The position numbers were made by a program, and so were the translations under genes. Positions 40,221 to 48,621 of a DNA stretch of 64,000 nucleotides are shown one piece after another; within the stretch, counting starts at the first letter, position 1, and each line of letters opens with the position of its first letter. The notes beneath the pieces were generated by a model. It worked only from the letters and a program-made list of their open reading frames with translations, was not told where the DNA came from and searched no databases. The stretch lies in the NCBI RefSeq assembly GCF_008254045.1, contig NZ_CP042425.1:6076001-6140000 (forward strand). Direction: 5' to 3'. The DNA is from Limnoglobus roseus (GTDB lineage: Bacteria; Planctomycetota; Planctomycetia; Gemmatales; Gemmataceae).

Positions 40221-41684
40221 ATGAGCGGCTCGAACCAATTCTGTCGTCGGACCCGCCGTGAGTTTCTGTGGGATAGCGGCGCGAAGTTCCCTGGGCTTGC
40301 CATCACGGGGATGTTGGCGGGCGATCAATTCTTCAACAAGGCGTCTGCGAATGAGAAACTCTCGCAGCACTTGCTCAACCCGATGGCGGAAAAGCCGCCG
40401 ATGCTGCCGGCCAAGGCGAAGTCGGTCATCTTCATCTTCTGCTACGGCGGACCGAGCCACATCGACACGTTCGACCATAAGCCGTACCTGACCGGCAAAG
40501 ACAACAAGATGGTGCCGATCAAGACGTTCGGCCGCGGCGGCAAGAAGAACGTCGGCCGGATCGTCGAGCCGCGGTGGAAGTTCAAGCAGCACGGTCAGAG
40601 CGGGGCGTGGGTCAGCGAACTCTTCCCGCACCTCTCGACGTGCGTGGATGACATCGCCTTCATCAAGAGCATGTACGCCGAGTCACCGATTCACGGCTCC
40701 GCCCTGCTCATGATGAACTCGGGGCGGCTACTCTCCGGCAACCCGTGCCTCGGCAGTTGGGTCACTTACGGCCTCGGCAGCGTGAACCAAAACTTGCCGG
40801 GCTTTGTGGTCATGCTCGACAACAGCGGCGGGCCGATTAGCGGGCCGAAGAACTGGAGTAGCGGCTATATGCCAGCCGCGTATCAGGGCGTCACCCTCCG
40901 TGCGAGCGGCACGCCGATTTTTGACTTGAAGCCGCCCGAAGGCTTCACCCGCGAGCAGCAGCGAACTCTGTTGGACCACCTCAAGGAAAAGAACCAGGAG
41001 CACCTGGCGACCCGCGCGGACAACAGCGAACTTGCGGCCCGGATCGCGAGTTACGAACTCGCGTTCAAGATGCAACAACACGCCCCGGAGGCGGTCGATT
41101 ACACGAAGGAAACGAAGGAGACGCTCGACCTCTACGGCATCGACGGCACGCGGACGGAAGACTTCGGTCGGAAGTGTCTGCTCGCCCGCCGGTTGGTCGA
41201 ACGCGGGGTGCGGTTCATCCAGGTGTACAGTGGCGGTGCCCACAACGACGAGAACTGGGACGCCCACTCGGACATCGCCAAGAACCACAACAAGCATTGT
41301 GGCGACACCGACAAGCCCGTGGCCGGCTTACTAAAGGACTTGAAGCGTCGTGGTCTCTTGGACTCGACCATCGTGATCTGGGGTGGCGAGTTCGGCCGGC
41401 AGCCGACGGCAGAGTACGCCACGGGCACCGGCCGCGATCACAACAGTTACGGCTTCACGATGTGGATGGCCGGTGGCGGCATCAAGCCGGGTATCTCGGT
41501 CGGCAAGACCGATGAGTTCGGCAACAATGCCATCGAAGACCGCTTCCACGTGAAGAACCTGCACGCGACGGTCCTTCAACAAATGGGCCTCGACCCGAAC
41601 CACCTGACCTACTTCTACGGCGGCCTCGACCAGAAACTCGTGGGCGTCGAAGGGGCGGAGCCGATCAAGCAAGTCATCGCGTGA
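40221..41684 (+). CDS. Tat-exported DUF1501 family protein
   Basis: A 487-residue protein with a twin-arginine signal (TRREFLWDSGAKF) and the DUF1501 alkaline-phosphatase-superfamily fold: VIFIFCYGGPSHIDTFDHKP, GSWVTYGLGS, RGVRFIQVYSGGAHNDENWDAH, VIWGGEFGRQPT and GRDHNSYGFTMWMAGGGIKPG. DUF1501 genes in planctomycetes usually sit beside a DUF1549/DUF1553 partner linked to sulfatase-like polysaccharide use; no partner is present here. It ends before a strong hairpin. Confidence 0.93.
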   Translation: MSGSNQFCRRTRREFLWDSGAKFPGLAITGMLAGDQFFNKASANEKLSQHLLNPMAEKPPMLPAKAKSVIFIFCYGGPSHIDTFDHKPYLTGKDNKMVPIKTFGRGGKKNVGRIVEPRWKFKQHGQSGAWVSELFPHLSTCVDDIAFIKSMYAESPIHGSALLMMNSGRLLSGNPCLGSWVTYGLGSVNQNLPGFVVMLDNSGGPISGPKNWSSGYMPAAYQGVTLRASGTPIFDLKPPEGFTREQQRTLLDHLKEKNQEHLATRADNSELAARIASYELAFKMQQHAPEAVDYTKETKETLDLYGIDGTRTEDFGRKCLLARRLVERGVRFIQVYSGGAHNDENWDAHSDIAKNHNKHCGDTDKPVAGLLKDLKRRGLLDSTIVIWGGEFGRQPTAEYATGTGRDHNSYGFTMWMAGGGIKPGISVGKTDEFGNNAIEDRFHVKNLHATVLQQMGLDPNHLTYFYGGLDQKLVGVEGAEPIKQVIA

Positions 41685-41708
41685 TCGCATCGGATCATCG
41701 CGGGTCGA

Positions 41709-41745
41709 TCCCGACGGGGAATGAGAATGTCATTCCCCGTCGGGA
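41709..41745. terminator. Strong bidirectional terminator hairpin
   Basis: A perfect 16-bp stem (41709-41724 with 41730-41745) with a 5-base loop lies between the convergent DUF1501 and lipoprotein genes. There is no long T tract on either side, but the stem length and position support termination on both strands. Confidence 0.8.
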
Positions 41746-41774
41746 CCAAATCACCTGTCTCATCGCTGATGTGT

Positions 41775-42161
41775 TTACTTCAAATCGAAGACCAACGGAG
41801 TGGTACCGTCCTTGATCTCGGCATGTTGACCGCTCGTGGCGAACTTCGTGAACTTGGCGGGCAGCGTCGTCTTTCGATCTTCCATGTCCAAGGCGACCCG
41901 ATACTTGGCCAGGAATAACTTCGTTTTGAACGCCCCGTTGGCGACAGTCGCGTTCGCCTCTCGGCCCTGACCCGGCGTTTCGGGTTCGAAATAGATGTTG
42001 CCGCTCTTCAGTGGTTTGCCGTCGGCCGTGTTAACCGTTCCCGACACGTCAACGTACTCACCCATCGCAGGGGAGGGTGAAGTACCACATCCGGTCAGAC
42101 ACAACGGCCCGAAGGCCAGGAAAGTCATAACAGTCCGCATGATTCGAGAATATTTGAGCAT
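41775..42161 (-). CDS. Small lipoprotein, second gene after a DUF1559 gene
   Basis: A 128-residue predicted lipoprotein (LCLTGC lipobox near residue 25) with a single beta-rich domain like the carboxypeptidase-regulatory type: VDVSGTVNTADGKPLKSGNIYFEPE followed by GAFKTKLFLAKYRVALD. ATG 42161 has AAGGCGAGG ahead; ATG at 42140 (MRTVMTF) is a second choice. Such small lipoproteins commonly follow DUF1559 genes in Gemmataceae, which fits the gene upstream. Its role is unknown. Confidence 0.82.
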   Translation of the reverse strand: MLKYSRIMRTVMTFLAFGPLCLTGCGTSPSPAMGEYVDVSGTVNTADGKPLKSGNIYFEPETPGQGREANATVANGAFKTKLFLAKYRVALDMEDRKTTLPAKFTKFATSGQHAEIKDGTTPLVFDLK

Positions 42162-42197
42162 AAACCTCGCCTTGATCGATAGTTGGGGAATGGAAAT

Positions 42198-42225
42198 GCC
42201 CGTCGGATCTTAGATCTCGACGGGC
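42198..42225 (-). terminator. Intercistronic hairpin between DUF1559 gene and lipoprotein gene
   Basis: An 8-bp stem (GCCCGTCG paired with its complement) continues after a 1-base bulge into four more pairs with a 3-base loop. On the minus strand it is followed by CATTTCC. It could partly end transcription or set unequal expression of the two genes. Confidence 0.5.
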
Positions 42226-42254
42226 TTCGAAATTTCAGTGGGACTAAAGTTCAA

Positions 42255-43376
42255 TCAGTCGAGGGTAACCGTTTCACCGAAGCTCGCCGTGCAGATGGCG
42301 CGGAGTACTTGCGGGGTGATCGTGTCTCGGAGGAACTGGATGTGGCCGTCGCCGAACACGGCTTGGCAGCCGCCCGTGTGGAAGCTGAATGGTTCGTCGT
42401 TCGGGCCGCAGTTGTTCAAACTCCACGGGCAAGCCGCGCCACCGCCACGCGGATTCGAGTGATTGTTAATCTTGGCCTGCGTATTACCACCGGAAGCCGT
42501 CACGGCCTTATGAGGGCCGGACACACCGTTGCCGCTGTCCGGTTCAGCCCACCGATAGTTGTTTCGGAGCATCGTCGGGGATGGCGACGACGATCCACTG
42601 TAGGCCTTGTAGTTCGCGAGCATGAACGGGGTGAAGGACTCGTGGGCCTTGCCCACGTCCTCGATCATGGCGATGGTGTTACTCGTGCCGTCTGTCGCGC
42701 CCACCGCCGTCCGACCGGATCGCTTTTGAACCACCGCCGTGTTGGTCGTGTAAACGTCCGTAATGGCAGGCGGGGAAGCCGTGCCGGAGTTCAGGACCAA
42801 GTAGTGCAGGGTCAAGAAGCCGTCGACGCGATACGTCGAAGTCGTGTCGGGCGAACTGAGTTGAGCCCGAGCGCCCGTGTTCGGGTCGATGTCCGTGTAA
42901 GCGACCGTCATGTAGTCGGTTTGGCCGTAGCCTTGCGGGTCATCTTGGTACACGGGATTCGACGGGCAAAGGAAGGTTTTGATTTTCACCTTGCCCGCGT
43001 TGGTGGCGAAGTTCGTCGGGTGGTCGTACGGGCGGGAGATGTCCGCGAACATTTTGTACGCCGCGTCTTGCTCGACGTACGGCAACAATTGGGTCAGGGT
43101 CGATTGGACATCGAAAGCCGTCGAGACCGTGCCCGCGTTGGTGTAATTGCCCTCACCACTCGTGGGAAAATATTGGTTCGTGCTTTCGTAATTGTGCAGA
43201 CCCAGGCCGATCTGTTTGAGGTTGTTCGAGCAGGTGCTGCGGGCGGCGGCTTCACGAACCTTCTGAACCGCGGGGAGCAGGAGGCCGATGAGGATGGCGA
43301 TGATCGCGATCACCACCAGCAGTTCGATCAGCGTGAACCCACGGCGGGTTGGGCGAAAATAGAGCGAATCGCTCAA
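42255..43376 (-). CDS. DUF1559 pseudopilin-like protein
   Basis: A 373-residue protein with the pilin-type N-terminus RRGFTLIELLVVIAIIAIL, VREAAARSTCSNNLKQIGLGLHNYES and the C-terminal H-X9-DG motif (FHTGGCQAVFGDGHIQFL). It starts with TTG at 43376, with GTAGGAG about 8 bases ahead. It is a full-length family member. It leads a two-gene unit with the lipoprotein and has no riboswitch, unlike the other DUF1559 gene in this window. Function unknown; export and assembly through a type II/IV pilus-like system is assumed from the signal. Confidence 0.92.
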   Translation of the reverse strand: MSDSLYFRPTRRGFTLIELLVVIAIIAILIGLLLPAVQKVREAAARSTCSNNLKQIGLGLHNYESTNQYFPTSGEGNYTNAGTVSTAFDVQSTLTQLLPYVEQDAAYKMFADISRPYDHPTNFATNAGKVKIKTFLCPSNPVYQDDPQGYGQTDYMTVAYTDIDPNTGARAQLSSPDTTSTYRVDGFLTLHYLVLNSGTASPPAITDVYTTNTAVVQKRSGRTAVGATDGTSNTIAMIEDVGKAHESFTPFMLANYKAYSGSSSPSPTMLRNNYRWAEPDSGNGVSGPHKAVTASGGNTQAKINNHSNPRGGGAACPWSLNNCGPNDEPFSFHTGGCQAVFGDGHIQFLRDTITPQVLRAICTASFGETVTLD

Positions 43377-43568
43377 GGAGAGACTCCTACAGGGTGAAGC
43401 CGCCGACGCGAACGCGCGACGGCTGGACGTTCAGAATGTTACTCGAAGATAAGTGGAATTCGTGAAGAGAATGTGAAGTGCTTGTGGAACTTGGCAACGG
43501 TCGGCTGGACGTGAGTTCGAAACGTGGTGCGACGGAGGTGGCACCACGTTTCGACGAATTCGCCCTCG

Positions 43569-43889
43569 TTAGGGCGTGTTCCCGATAAACCGCAAGTTGT
43601 AGAGTTGGAGTTCTGTCAGCGTTGCCCCGCGGACTTGATCGTTCCGGATGCGGTTCGCAACCGCTAGGGCTTCCTTGTCCTTACCCTGTTCGTGAAGACG
43701 GCGACTCCACGACCGGACTGCGTTGTCGTGAACCGCGTCGTCCTGAATGGCCGCCATGGCGCTGTACGGGTCGTCGGCGAGCGACGGAGTTGGTGACTGT
43801 TCTTCCCTACCCGCGGGTTTGGACCAACGGGTCCCGGCGCATCCGGCGACCAACCCCACGACGAGCGCAGCCTGAATGGTTTTAAGCAT
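43569..43889 (-). CDS. Small lipoprotein of unknown function
   Basis: A 106-residue predicted lipoprotein with signal and lipobox (VVGLVAGC). The rest is charged and helical (DDAVHDNAVRSWSRRLHEQG). ATG 43889 is chosen over ATG 43904, since GGGGGA sits at good spacing and the signal begins there. No family recognised. It is divergent from infA, and about 190 bases separate its end from the DUF1559 gene, so it is probably a separate unit. Confidence 0.68.
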   Translation of the reverse strand: MLKTIQAALVVGLVAGCAGTRWSKPAGREEQSPTPSLADDPYSAMAAIQDDAVHDNAVRSWSRRLHEQGKDKEALAVANRIRNDQVRGATLTELQLYNLRFIGNTP

Positions 43890-44082
43890 TTTGGAATCCC
43901 CCACGGCGGGAATAGCAAGTCATCCGAGTCGACACAAGAGCGTGTTGAAGCGGCCGTGTTTCCGATTGGACAGGTTACCCCTCGTAATCGAACCCAATTT
44001 CAAGTACAATGCTTTTATAACGTCCGCCAGGAGAATAATCCCGCGGACCGTTTCGTTCGCCCCCACCACAACTGAGGACCGT

Positions 44083-44310
44083 ATGCACAAAGTCAAGGAA
44101 GAGGCAATTGAGGTCGAGGGCCGCGTCAAAACGGCGCTCCCGAACACAACCTTCCGAGTCGAATTGGACATCGGCGGGGAGATTCTCGCACACATCGGCG
44201 GGAAAATGCGTAAGCACTACATCCGCATCATCCCCGGCGACCGGGTGAAGGTGGAAATCTCTCCGTACGACCTGACCCGCGGGCGGATCACGTTCCGCAT
44301 CCGAAACTGA
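44083..44310 (+). CDS. infA: Translation initiation factor IF-1
   Basis: IF-1 binds the ribosomal A site and helps IF-2 and IF-3 in start-codon selection. The 75-residue S1-fold protein shows KEEAIEVEGRV, LPNTTFRVEL, GEILAHIGGKMRKHYIRI and GDRVKVEISPYDLTRGRI, which is the full family pattern. GAGGA lies before ATG 44083; the frame open upstream is not part of it. A TATAAC at 44017-44022 may be its -10. It stands alone, away from the ribosomal protein genes it often accompanies. Confidence 0.96.
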   Translation: MHKVKEEAIEVEGRVKTALPNTTFRVELDIGGEILAHIGGKMRKHYIRIIPGDRVKVEISPYDLTRGRITFRIRN

Positions 44311-44348
44311 CGGCGGACTGTTCAGCGATTTCGATCGGTTGTGGGAAA

Positions 44349-44756
44349 TCACGCCTGTGCGGTTTCGAGAAACCGCCCGATTCGGTCGAGAATGCCTTCT
44401 AGTATCGCTGGATCGACCGGCTTGGCGAGGAAGAGATCGACGCCGGCAGCGGCCACTCGTGCGCGGTCCGGTTCGGTCGTGCAACCCGTTAATGCAATGA
44501 GGAACGGCCGCTTACTGAACGGCCGCTCAAGGATCCGTTCAACCATTTCACATCCGTCCATGCCCGGCATCGCGATGTCGAGCAAAATCACGTCATACGA
44601 TTGGTCTTCGACTCGCTTCAAGGCCTCGGCGGCCGAGTAGACGGCCGTGGCGTCGTGACCGGATAACGTGAGAACTGCTGCCGTCGTGTCAGCCGCATCT
44701 TGGAAGTCGTCCACGACAAGAACGAAAAGGCTGGGACGATGAACAGGGTCAGCCAT
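44349..44756 (-). CDS. Single-domain response regulator
   Basis: A 135-residue receiver domain with all working residues: VLVVDDFQD (acidic pair), VILLDIAMPGMDG (phosphate-accepting Asp), IALTGC (Thr) and LAKPVD (Lys). It has no output domain. ATG 44756 (MADPVHRP) is chosen because receiver homology starts soon after it and the upstream open region has no homology. No histidine kinase is adjacent. A remnant of a LuxR-type DNA-binding domain lies about 150 bases upstream on the same strand. Confidence 0.9.
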   Translation of the reverse strand: MADPVHRPSLFVLVVDDFQDAADTTAAVLTLSGHDATAVYSAAEALKRVEDQSYDVILLDIAMPGMDGCEMVERILERPFSKRPFLIALTGCTTEPDRARVAAAGVDLFLAKPVDPAILEGILDRIGRFLETAQA

Positions 44757-44910
44757 CACCAATTTCCCGTTGAGTGTCAAGGCGACAAGGTTGGGCTGGC
44801 CTGGGGTGTGCGCAATTTTACGCGGGCGTACCTGGGGCAGACAACGGGGCCGTCGCGAGGAGAGTGAAAATCGCAGAAGTGAACGCCCGCCCGAGACCGC
44901 TATAGCCCGG

Positions 44911-45045
44911 TCAACCACCCCGACGGGAAGCGTATCGCACAATGTCGACTCGGCTGTGGAGCCCGAGTTTCTCAAACGTCCGGGTCTTAAAACGTCTCGA
45001 CCGGATCACGCTCGTGGCCATCTGCCCAACGATCTCCTTAGTATT
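44911..45045 (-). pseudogene. Remnant of a NarL/FixJ-type (LuxR HTH) response regulator
   Basis: The minus-strand frame ending at 44911 closes with NTKEIVGQMATS, then KTRTFEKLGLHSRVDIVRYA, very like the last two helices of NarL-type regulators (STKEIA...; EKLGLHSR..LVRYA). The middle helix is disturbed, and no receiver domain or start precedes it. So only about 44 codons of the HTH domain remain, in a region with no other gene. I read it as a decayed gene; a short working peptide is unlikely. Confidence 0.5.
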
Positions 45046-45283
45046 GTGAGCGGACGATAAACGCAATGTACATCGAGGCAACTGCGGCACGTAGCGTAGG
45101 AAGAGAGTAACAAAATCGTGGCCGCGGCGATGTGTGGTAGCTTGTCTCCAAAGTTGCAACCGCACCCAGAGAGGCTTATTCGGCCCAGGAACCTCACAAA
45201 TCACACAGTGTCCACGAGAGGAAGCTGGTAAGATCTCTACACCGGCCAACCGGCCGGTCTGACCACTCAATCGGGAGACGGCA
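45046..45283. other. Non-coding stretch with no recognised feature
   Basis: Between the HTH remnant and the 32-codon ORF I see no supported gene. Minus-strand open sequence runs through it but has no family match. The promoter for the small ORF and tRNA-like gene must lie here; I could not pick a convincing -35/-10 pair. Confidence 0.4.
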
Positions 45284-45382
45284 ATGGGAAAGGGCAACAA
45301 CTCGCAAAGTAAGGAAAAGAAGAAGCCGAAGAAGGGGGCGAAAACCGCTCCGGTGAAGTCGCCCCCGCCCCCCAAGAAGTGA
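45284..45382 (+). CDS. 32-residue lysine-rich peptide
   Basis: A very small gene: ATG 45284 to TGA 45382, with GGGAG about 8 bases upstream. The product starts MGKGNNSQSKEKKKPKKG and ends in a Pro-Lys run; 11 of its 32 residues are Lys, so it is strongly basic and probably disordered, able to bind RNA or DNA. It is too short for most gene finders. A tRNA-like gene begins 4 bases after its stop, with a T run after that, so both may be on one transcript. Its function is unknown. Confidence 0.62.
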   Translation: MGKGNNSQSKEKKKPKKGAKTAPVKSPPPPKK

Positions 45383-45386
45383 CCCG

Positions 45387-45458
45387 GCAGGGGTGGAGTA
45401 GCAGTCAACTCATCGGGCTAATTCCCCGAAGCCGTGGGTGCGAATCCCACCCCCTGCG
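45387..45458 (+). tRNA. Unusual tRNA-like gene resembling initiator tRNA, predicted anticodon AAU
   Basis: A complete cloverleaf can be drawn. Acceptor stem 7/7 (45387-45393 with 45451-45457), D stem 4/4 (45396-45399 with 45408-45411), anticodon stem 5/5 (45413-45417 with 45425-45429) with a 7-base loop CTAATTC, 4-base variable region, T stem 5/5 (45434-45438 with 45446-45450) and discriminator G. The anticodon stem holds three G-C pairs next to the loop, and the body resembles bacterial tRNA-fMet. Odd points: anticodon AAU, U at position 37, no GG in the D loop, TGCGAAT instead of TTCGAAT in the T loop, and no encoded CCA. GTTTTT follows. Confidence 0.65.
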
Positions 45459-45615
45459 GTTTTTGAACAATTCGCTTCCCAACACTTCCAGACTGCGGGT
45501 TCGCCCGAACAATTCCGCGGGCGACCGTGTTTCCATTTGACGGCTCACCCCCATCACGTTACCATCGTTCTCGTGCGGCCGTGCGAACCTCCTCTCCCTC
45601 TCGGGTGCCCGCCGG

Positions 45616-45855
45616 ATGAAATCCCTTCTCCCCCGCCTCTTCGCCGCGGCACTCGCCGCCGGCGCGGTACTGTACGTCACCCGGGCCTATGCCGAGTACG
45701 GGCAATTCTCTCGCGAACTCCAGGTTAACGATGCCGAGGGCGAGAGTCTGGATTACCGGACGCGCGCGCGATACCTCGAAGTGAGTGAGCGGCTGCGCCA
45801 ACGGGCAGCGGCAGACGTGAACCAACAAGTTGTGGCAGTCCGAACCGAGCGATAG
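45616..45855 (+). CDS. Small hypothetical protein with N-terminal signal or membrane anchor
   Basis: A 79-residue frame with a basic-hydrophobic N-terminus (KSLLPRLFAAALAAGAVLYV, ending in TRAYAE, a possible signal-peptidase site) and a charged helical remainder. No strong ribosome binding site is seen, and no family is recognised. It converges on the PQQ-propeller gene with 13 bases between ends. Codon use fits the window, so it is probably real, but it could be chance. Confidence 0.5.
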   Translation: MKSLLPRLFAAALAAGAVLYVTRAYAEYGQFSRELQVNDAEGESLDYRTRARYLEVSERLRQRAAADVNQQVVAVRTER

Positions 45856-45868
45856 GCGGAACCGCCCG

Positions 45869-47260
45869 TCAACTGTCCGGCGATACGTCGAAGCAGACGA
45901 TCCGCGTGTTGTCGCGCAGGTACAGTCGGCCGTCCAGCAGTACCGGGCTGGCCCAGCATTCGCTGCCCTTCATCACCTTCTCTTGCTTGTCGATCAAGTG
46001 GAAACTCTCGGGCGTCGCTTCAGCCAGAAAGAGTGTGCCGTCTTGCGTCAGGCCGATGAGGTACTTGTCCGCGAGGATGACGCACCCCTGACTGATGCCG
46101 CTGCCATCCCAAACTTCCGTGCCTTCGCGAAGGTTGATGCACCGGAAGACATTCTGGTCGAAGCCGTACAGGAAGCCGTCCTTGTGGACGCAGGTCGCGT
46201 GGTGGTTGCGCATCAGCTTGCCGGGGCGGAAGTAGACCGGCTTGGCCGTCATTTTTTCGCCCTCCGGTTCCACGTGCAACAGGGCACACCCCTTCCCATA
46301 ACTCGATGAGATGAACACCCAGTCGTCGACCACGATCGGCGTGGCGATGTTCCCCTCGAACTGAGTGACCCACGGGTGGGTGAAGAGAACCTCGCCGTCG
46401 GCGGCGCGGAGGCCGAGCAGCGCGTTGCCGGTCATGGCCAAGACGACGCGAACGCCGTTGAAGGTGGCGGCGATGGGGGAACTGTAGCCGTTCGGGTTGG
46501 ACCCGCTCGCCCAAACCTTCTTGCCGGTGACGCGGTCGAAGGCGGCGACCGATCCCGACTTCCCGCCCGGTTGGACGATGACGAGGTTCCCCTCGATCAA
46601 CGGCGAAGACGCCGCACCCCACTGCGGGAGCGTCGCGCCGAATTCTTGCAACAAGTCGTGCCGCCAGAACTCCTTCGGCGGCTGGCCGCGGGTTGGCTTG
46701 GCTTCCAGACAGATGAACTGCCCCGTCCCTCCGAGGAAGTAGACGCGGCTGTCGTGGACGGTCGGTGTGGACCGCGGACCGGCCCGGTACCCGCCGGCGA
46801 TGGCCGAGTAGTCGGCGGGCGAACCCCACTCCCAGAGCGGCACGGCGGTGGCCGTGTCGATGCACATCACGGTCTCCGTCTTCGCATCGGCGTCATAACT
46901 GGCGGTGTACAACAACCCGTCCACGACGCTACACGACGAATACCCGCCCTTGCACGGCACGGACCAGAGTTCGCGCGGCGACCGCTTGTCCCAGTTGGTG
47001 CGGAACGCTCCCGCCGGCGCACGGCCGTCGCGGTTTGGCCCCCGCCACTGGGGCCACCCACTCGCGACGGCCGCGGTCACGTCCGGCAGCTTCGCGGTCT
47101 TGAGTTTCTCGATCTCCGCAATATCGGTTGACTCGCGGTCGAAGGCGTTCGGGAATCGCTTCAAAAGGAGATACCCGGCCGCCACGCCGACGCCGAGCAT
47201 CCCGATCACGACCAACGCGATTCGCCACTTCGAGCGGGAACGGTGCGACTCATTCGCCAT
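45869..47260 (-). CDS. Membrane-anchored PQQ-type beta-propeller protein
   Basis: A 463-residue protein with one N-terminal membrane segment (IALVVIGMLGVGVAAGYLLL) and an eight-bladed quinoprotein-like propeller: WPQWRGPNRDG, GGYSSCSVVDGLLYTASYD, STPTVHDSRVYFLGGTGQ, AASSPLIEGNLVIVQPGG and ASPVLLDGRLYLRD. It resembles the planctomycete PQQ-repeat proteins, most of which have no known enzyme activity; PQQ-ligand residues cannot be confirmed. GGGAG precedes the ATG. It is 19 bases after hemL and probably in one operon with it and the kinase. Confidence 0.88.
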   Translation of the reverse strand: MANESHRSRSKWRIALVVIGMLGVGVAAGYLLLKRFPNAFDRESTDIAEIEKLKTAKLPDVTAAVASGWPQWRGPNRDGRAPAGAFRTNWDKRSPRELWSVPCKGGYSSCSVVDGLLYTASYDADAKTETVMCIDTATAVPLWEWGSPADYSAIAGGYRAGPRSTPTVHDSRVYFLGGTGQFICLEAKPTRGQPPKEFWRHDLLQEFGATLPQWGAASSPLIEGNLVIVQPGGKSGSVAAFDRVTGKKVWASGSNPNGYSSPIAATFNGVRVVLAMTGNALLGLRAADGEVLFTHPWVTQFEGNIATPIVVDDWVFISSSYGKGCALLHVEPEGEKMTAKPVYFRPGKLMRNHHATCVHKDGFLYGFDQNVFRCINLREGTEVWDGSGISQGCVILADKYLIGLTQDGTLFLAEATPESFHLIDKQEKVMKGSECWASPVLLDGRLYLRDNTRIVCFDVSPDS

Positions 47261-47279
47261 GCGAAACTCCCATCCGAAT

Positions 47280-48590
47280 TCAGACCTGCGCCATCGCGCG
47301 GAGCGAATCGCTCGCGGCCGTGATCGTTTCTTGAAGGTGCTCGTCCGTCATGGCCGCGCAGGTGAAGGCCGCCTCGAACTGGCTACACGGGAGGTAGACG
47401 CCACGGTCCATCATCTCCCAGAAGAACCGGGCGAATTTCTGCTTGTCGCTCGCGACGGCCGTCTGGTAGTTGGTGACGGGGGCGTTCGCGAAGAACAGCG
47501 TCCACATGCTGCCGATGCGCTGGAGTTGGTGGGCGTGCCCGTATTGCTTCGCCGCGGCCGTGATGCCCGTGGCGATTTGTTGAGTGAGTTGGTCGAGGCG
47601 CTGGTACGGGGGATTCTGCTTCAACTCTCTCAGGGTGGCGATGCCGGCGGCCATCGCGACCGGGTTGCCGGAGAGCGTACCCGCCTGGAAAACCGGGCCG
47701 GCTGGCATGACCTTCTTCAGGATGTCGGCCCGGCCGCCGTAAGCCCCGACCGGGTAGCCGCCACCGATGATCTTGCCGAGCGCGGTCACGTCCGGAGTGT
47801 CGCCGAACAACTCTTGCGCGCCGCCGTAGGACAGGCGGAACCCGGTCATCACCTCGTCGTAGATCAGCACGCTGCCGTGGTGGTGGGTGAGGCGGCGAAG
47901 TTCCTTGCGGAATTCGGCCGACGGCGGGATCAGCCCCATGTTGCCGACGACCGGTTCGAGGATCACGCCGGCAATCTGGCCTCCCTTCGCGGCAAAGAAA
48001 TCGGCAAGTTCCTGCACGTCGTTGTACTGGAGGATCAGCGTGTCCTGGGTGCAGCCCTTCGGCACGCCGGGGCTGTTCGGCACGCCGAGGGTGAGGGCAC
48101 TCGACCCGGCTGAGACGAGGAGCGAATCGACGTGGCCGTGATAACAGCCAGCGAACTTCACGATCAAATCACGGCCGGTGAAGCCGCGGGCGAGACGGAT
48201 CGCGCTCATCGTGGCTTCGGTGCCGCTCGACACGAACCGCACCATCTCGACGCTCGGGATGGCGGCGACGACCATCTCGGCGAGTTCGGTTTCGAGTTCG
48301 CACGGCGCGCCGTAGCTCGACCCGTTGTTGATGGCCGCGATGGTCGCCTCGACGACGGCCGGGTGCCGGTGGCCCAGGATCATCGGCCCCCACGACCCGA
48401 TGAAGTCCAGGTAGCGGTAGCCGTCCACGTCGAAGAGGTATGGTCCGTCGGCCCGCTTCACAATGATCGGCGTGCCGCCCACGCCGCCGAACGCGCGGGC
48501 CGGGCTGTTGACGCCGCCGGGGATGGACCGGGTGGCCCGTTCGAAGGCGGCCGCACTCTTCGGGCGGGCGACGCGGGAGGGGTTCGTCAT
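47280..48590 (-). CDS. hemL: Glutamate-1-semialdehyde 2,1-aminomutase
   Basis: HemL converts glutamate-1-semialdehyde to 5-aminolevulinate, the precursor of haem and of the corrin ring. The 436-residue PLP enzyme shows IPGGVNSPARAFGGVGGTP, DYIGSWGP-like FIGSWGPMILGH, VSSGTEATMSAIRLARG, YDEVMTGFR and the PLP lysine in TALGKIIGGGYPVGAYGG. GGAAGGATT precedes the ATG. It lies 31 bases after the kinase gene and ahead of the propeller gene, so its supply to haem and B12 synthesis may be tied to this operon's regulation. Confidence 0.96.
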   Translation of the reverse strand: MTNPSRVARPKSAAAFERATRSIPGGVNSPARAFGGVGGTPIIVKRADGPYLFDVDGYRYLDFIGSWGPMILGHRHPAVVEATIAAINNGSSYGAPCELETELAEMVVAAIPSVEMVRFVSSGTEATMSAIRLARGFTGRDLIVKFAGCYHGHVDSLLVSAGSSALTLGVPNSPGVPKGCTQDTLILQYNDVQELADFFAAKGGQIAGVILEPVVGNMGLIPPSAEFRKELRRLTHHHGSVLIYDEVMTGFRLSYGGAQELFGDTPDVTALGKIIGGGYPVGAYGGRADILKKVMPAGPVFQAGTLSGNPVAMAAGIATLRELKQNPPYQRLDQLTQQIATGITAAAKQYGHAHQLQRIGSMWTLFFANAPVTNYQTAVASDKQKFARFFWEMMDRGVYLPCSQFEAAFTCAAMTDEHLQETITAASDSLRAMAQV

Positions 48591-48621
48591 AATCCTTCCA
48601 GGGGAATCGGAGTCGTTCGGG

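Noticed and set aside
45105..45408. Extending the HTH remnant upstream into a 165-codon minus-strand gene
   Set aside because: The extra sequence has no receiver domain, overlaps the 32-codon ORF and the tRNA-like gene, and is of low-complexity composition.
45387..45458. Calling this an ordinary tRNA-Ile
   Set aside because: Anticodon AAU, U37, a D loop without GG and an altered T loop are unlike normal bacterial isoleucine tRNAs; the body is closer to initiator tRNA.
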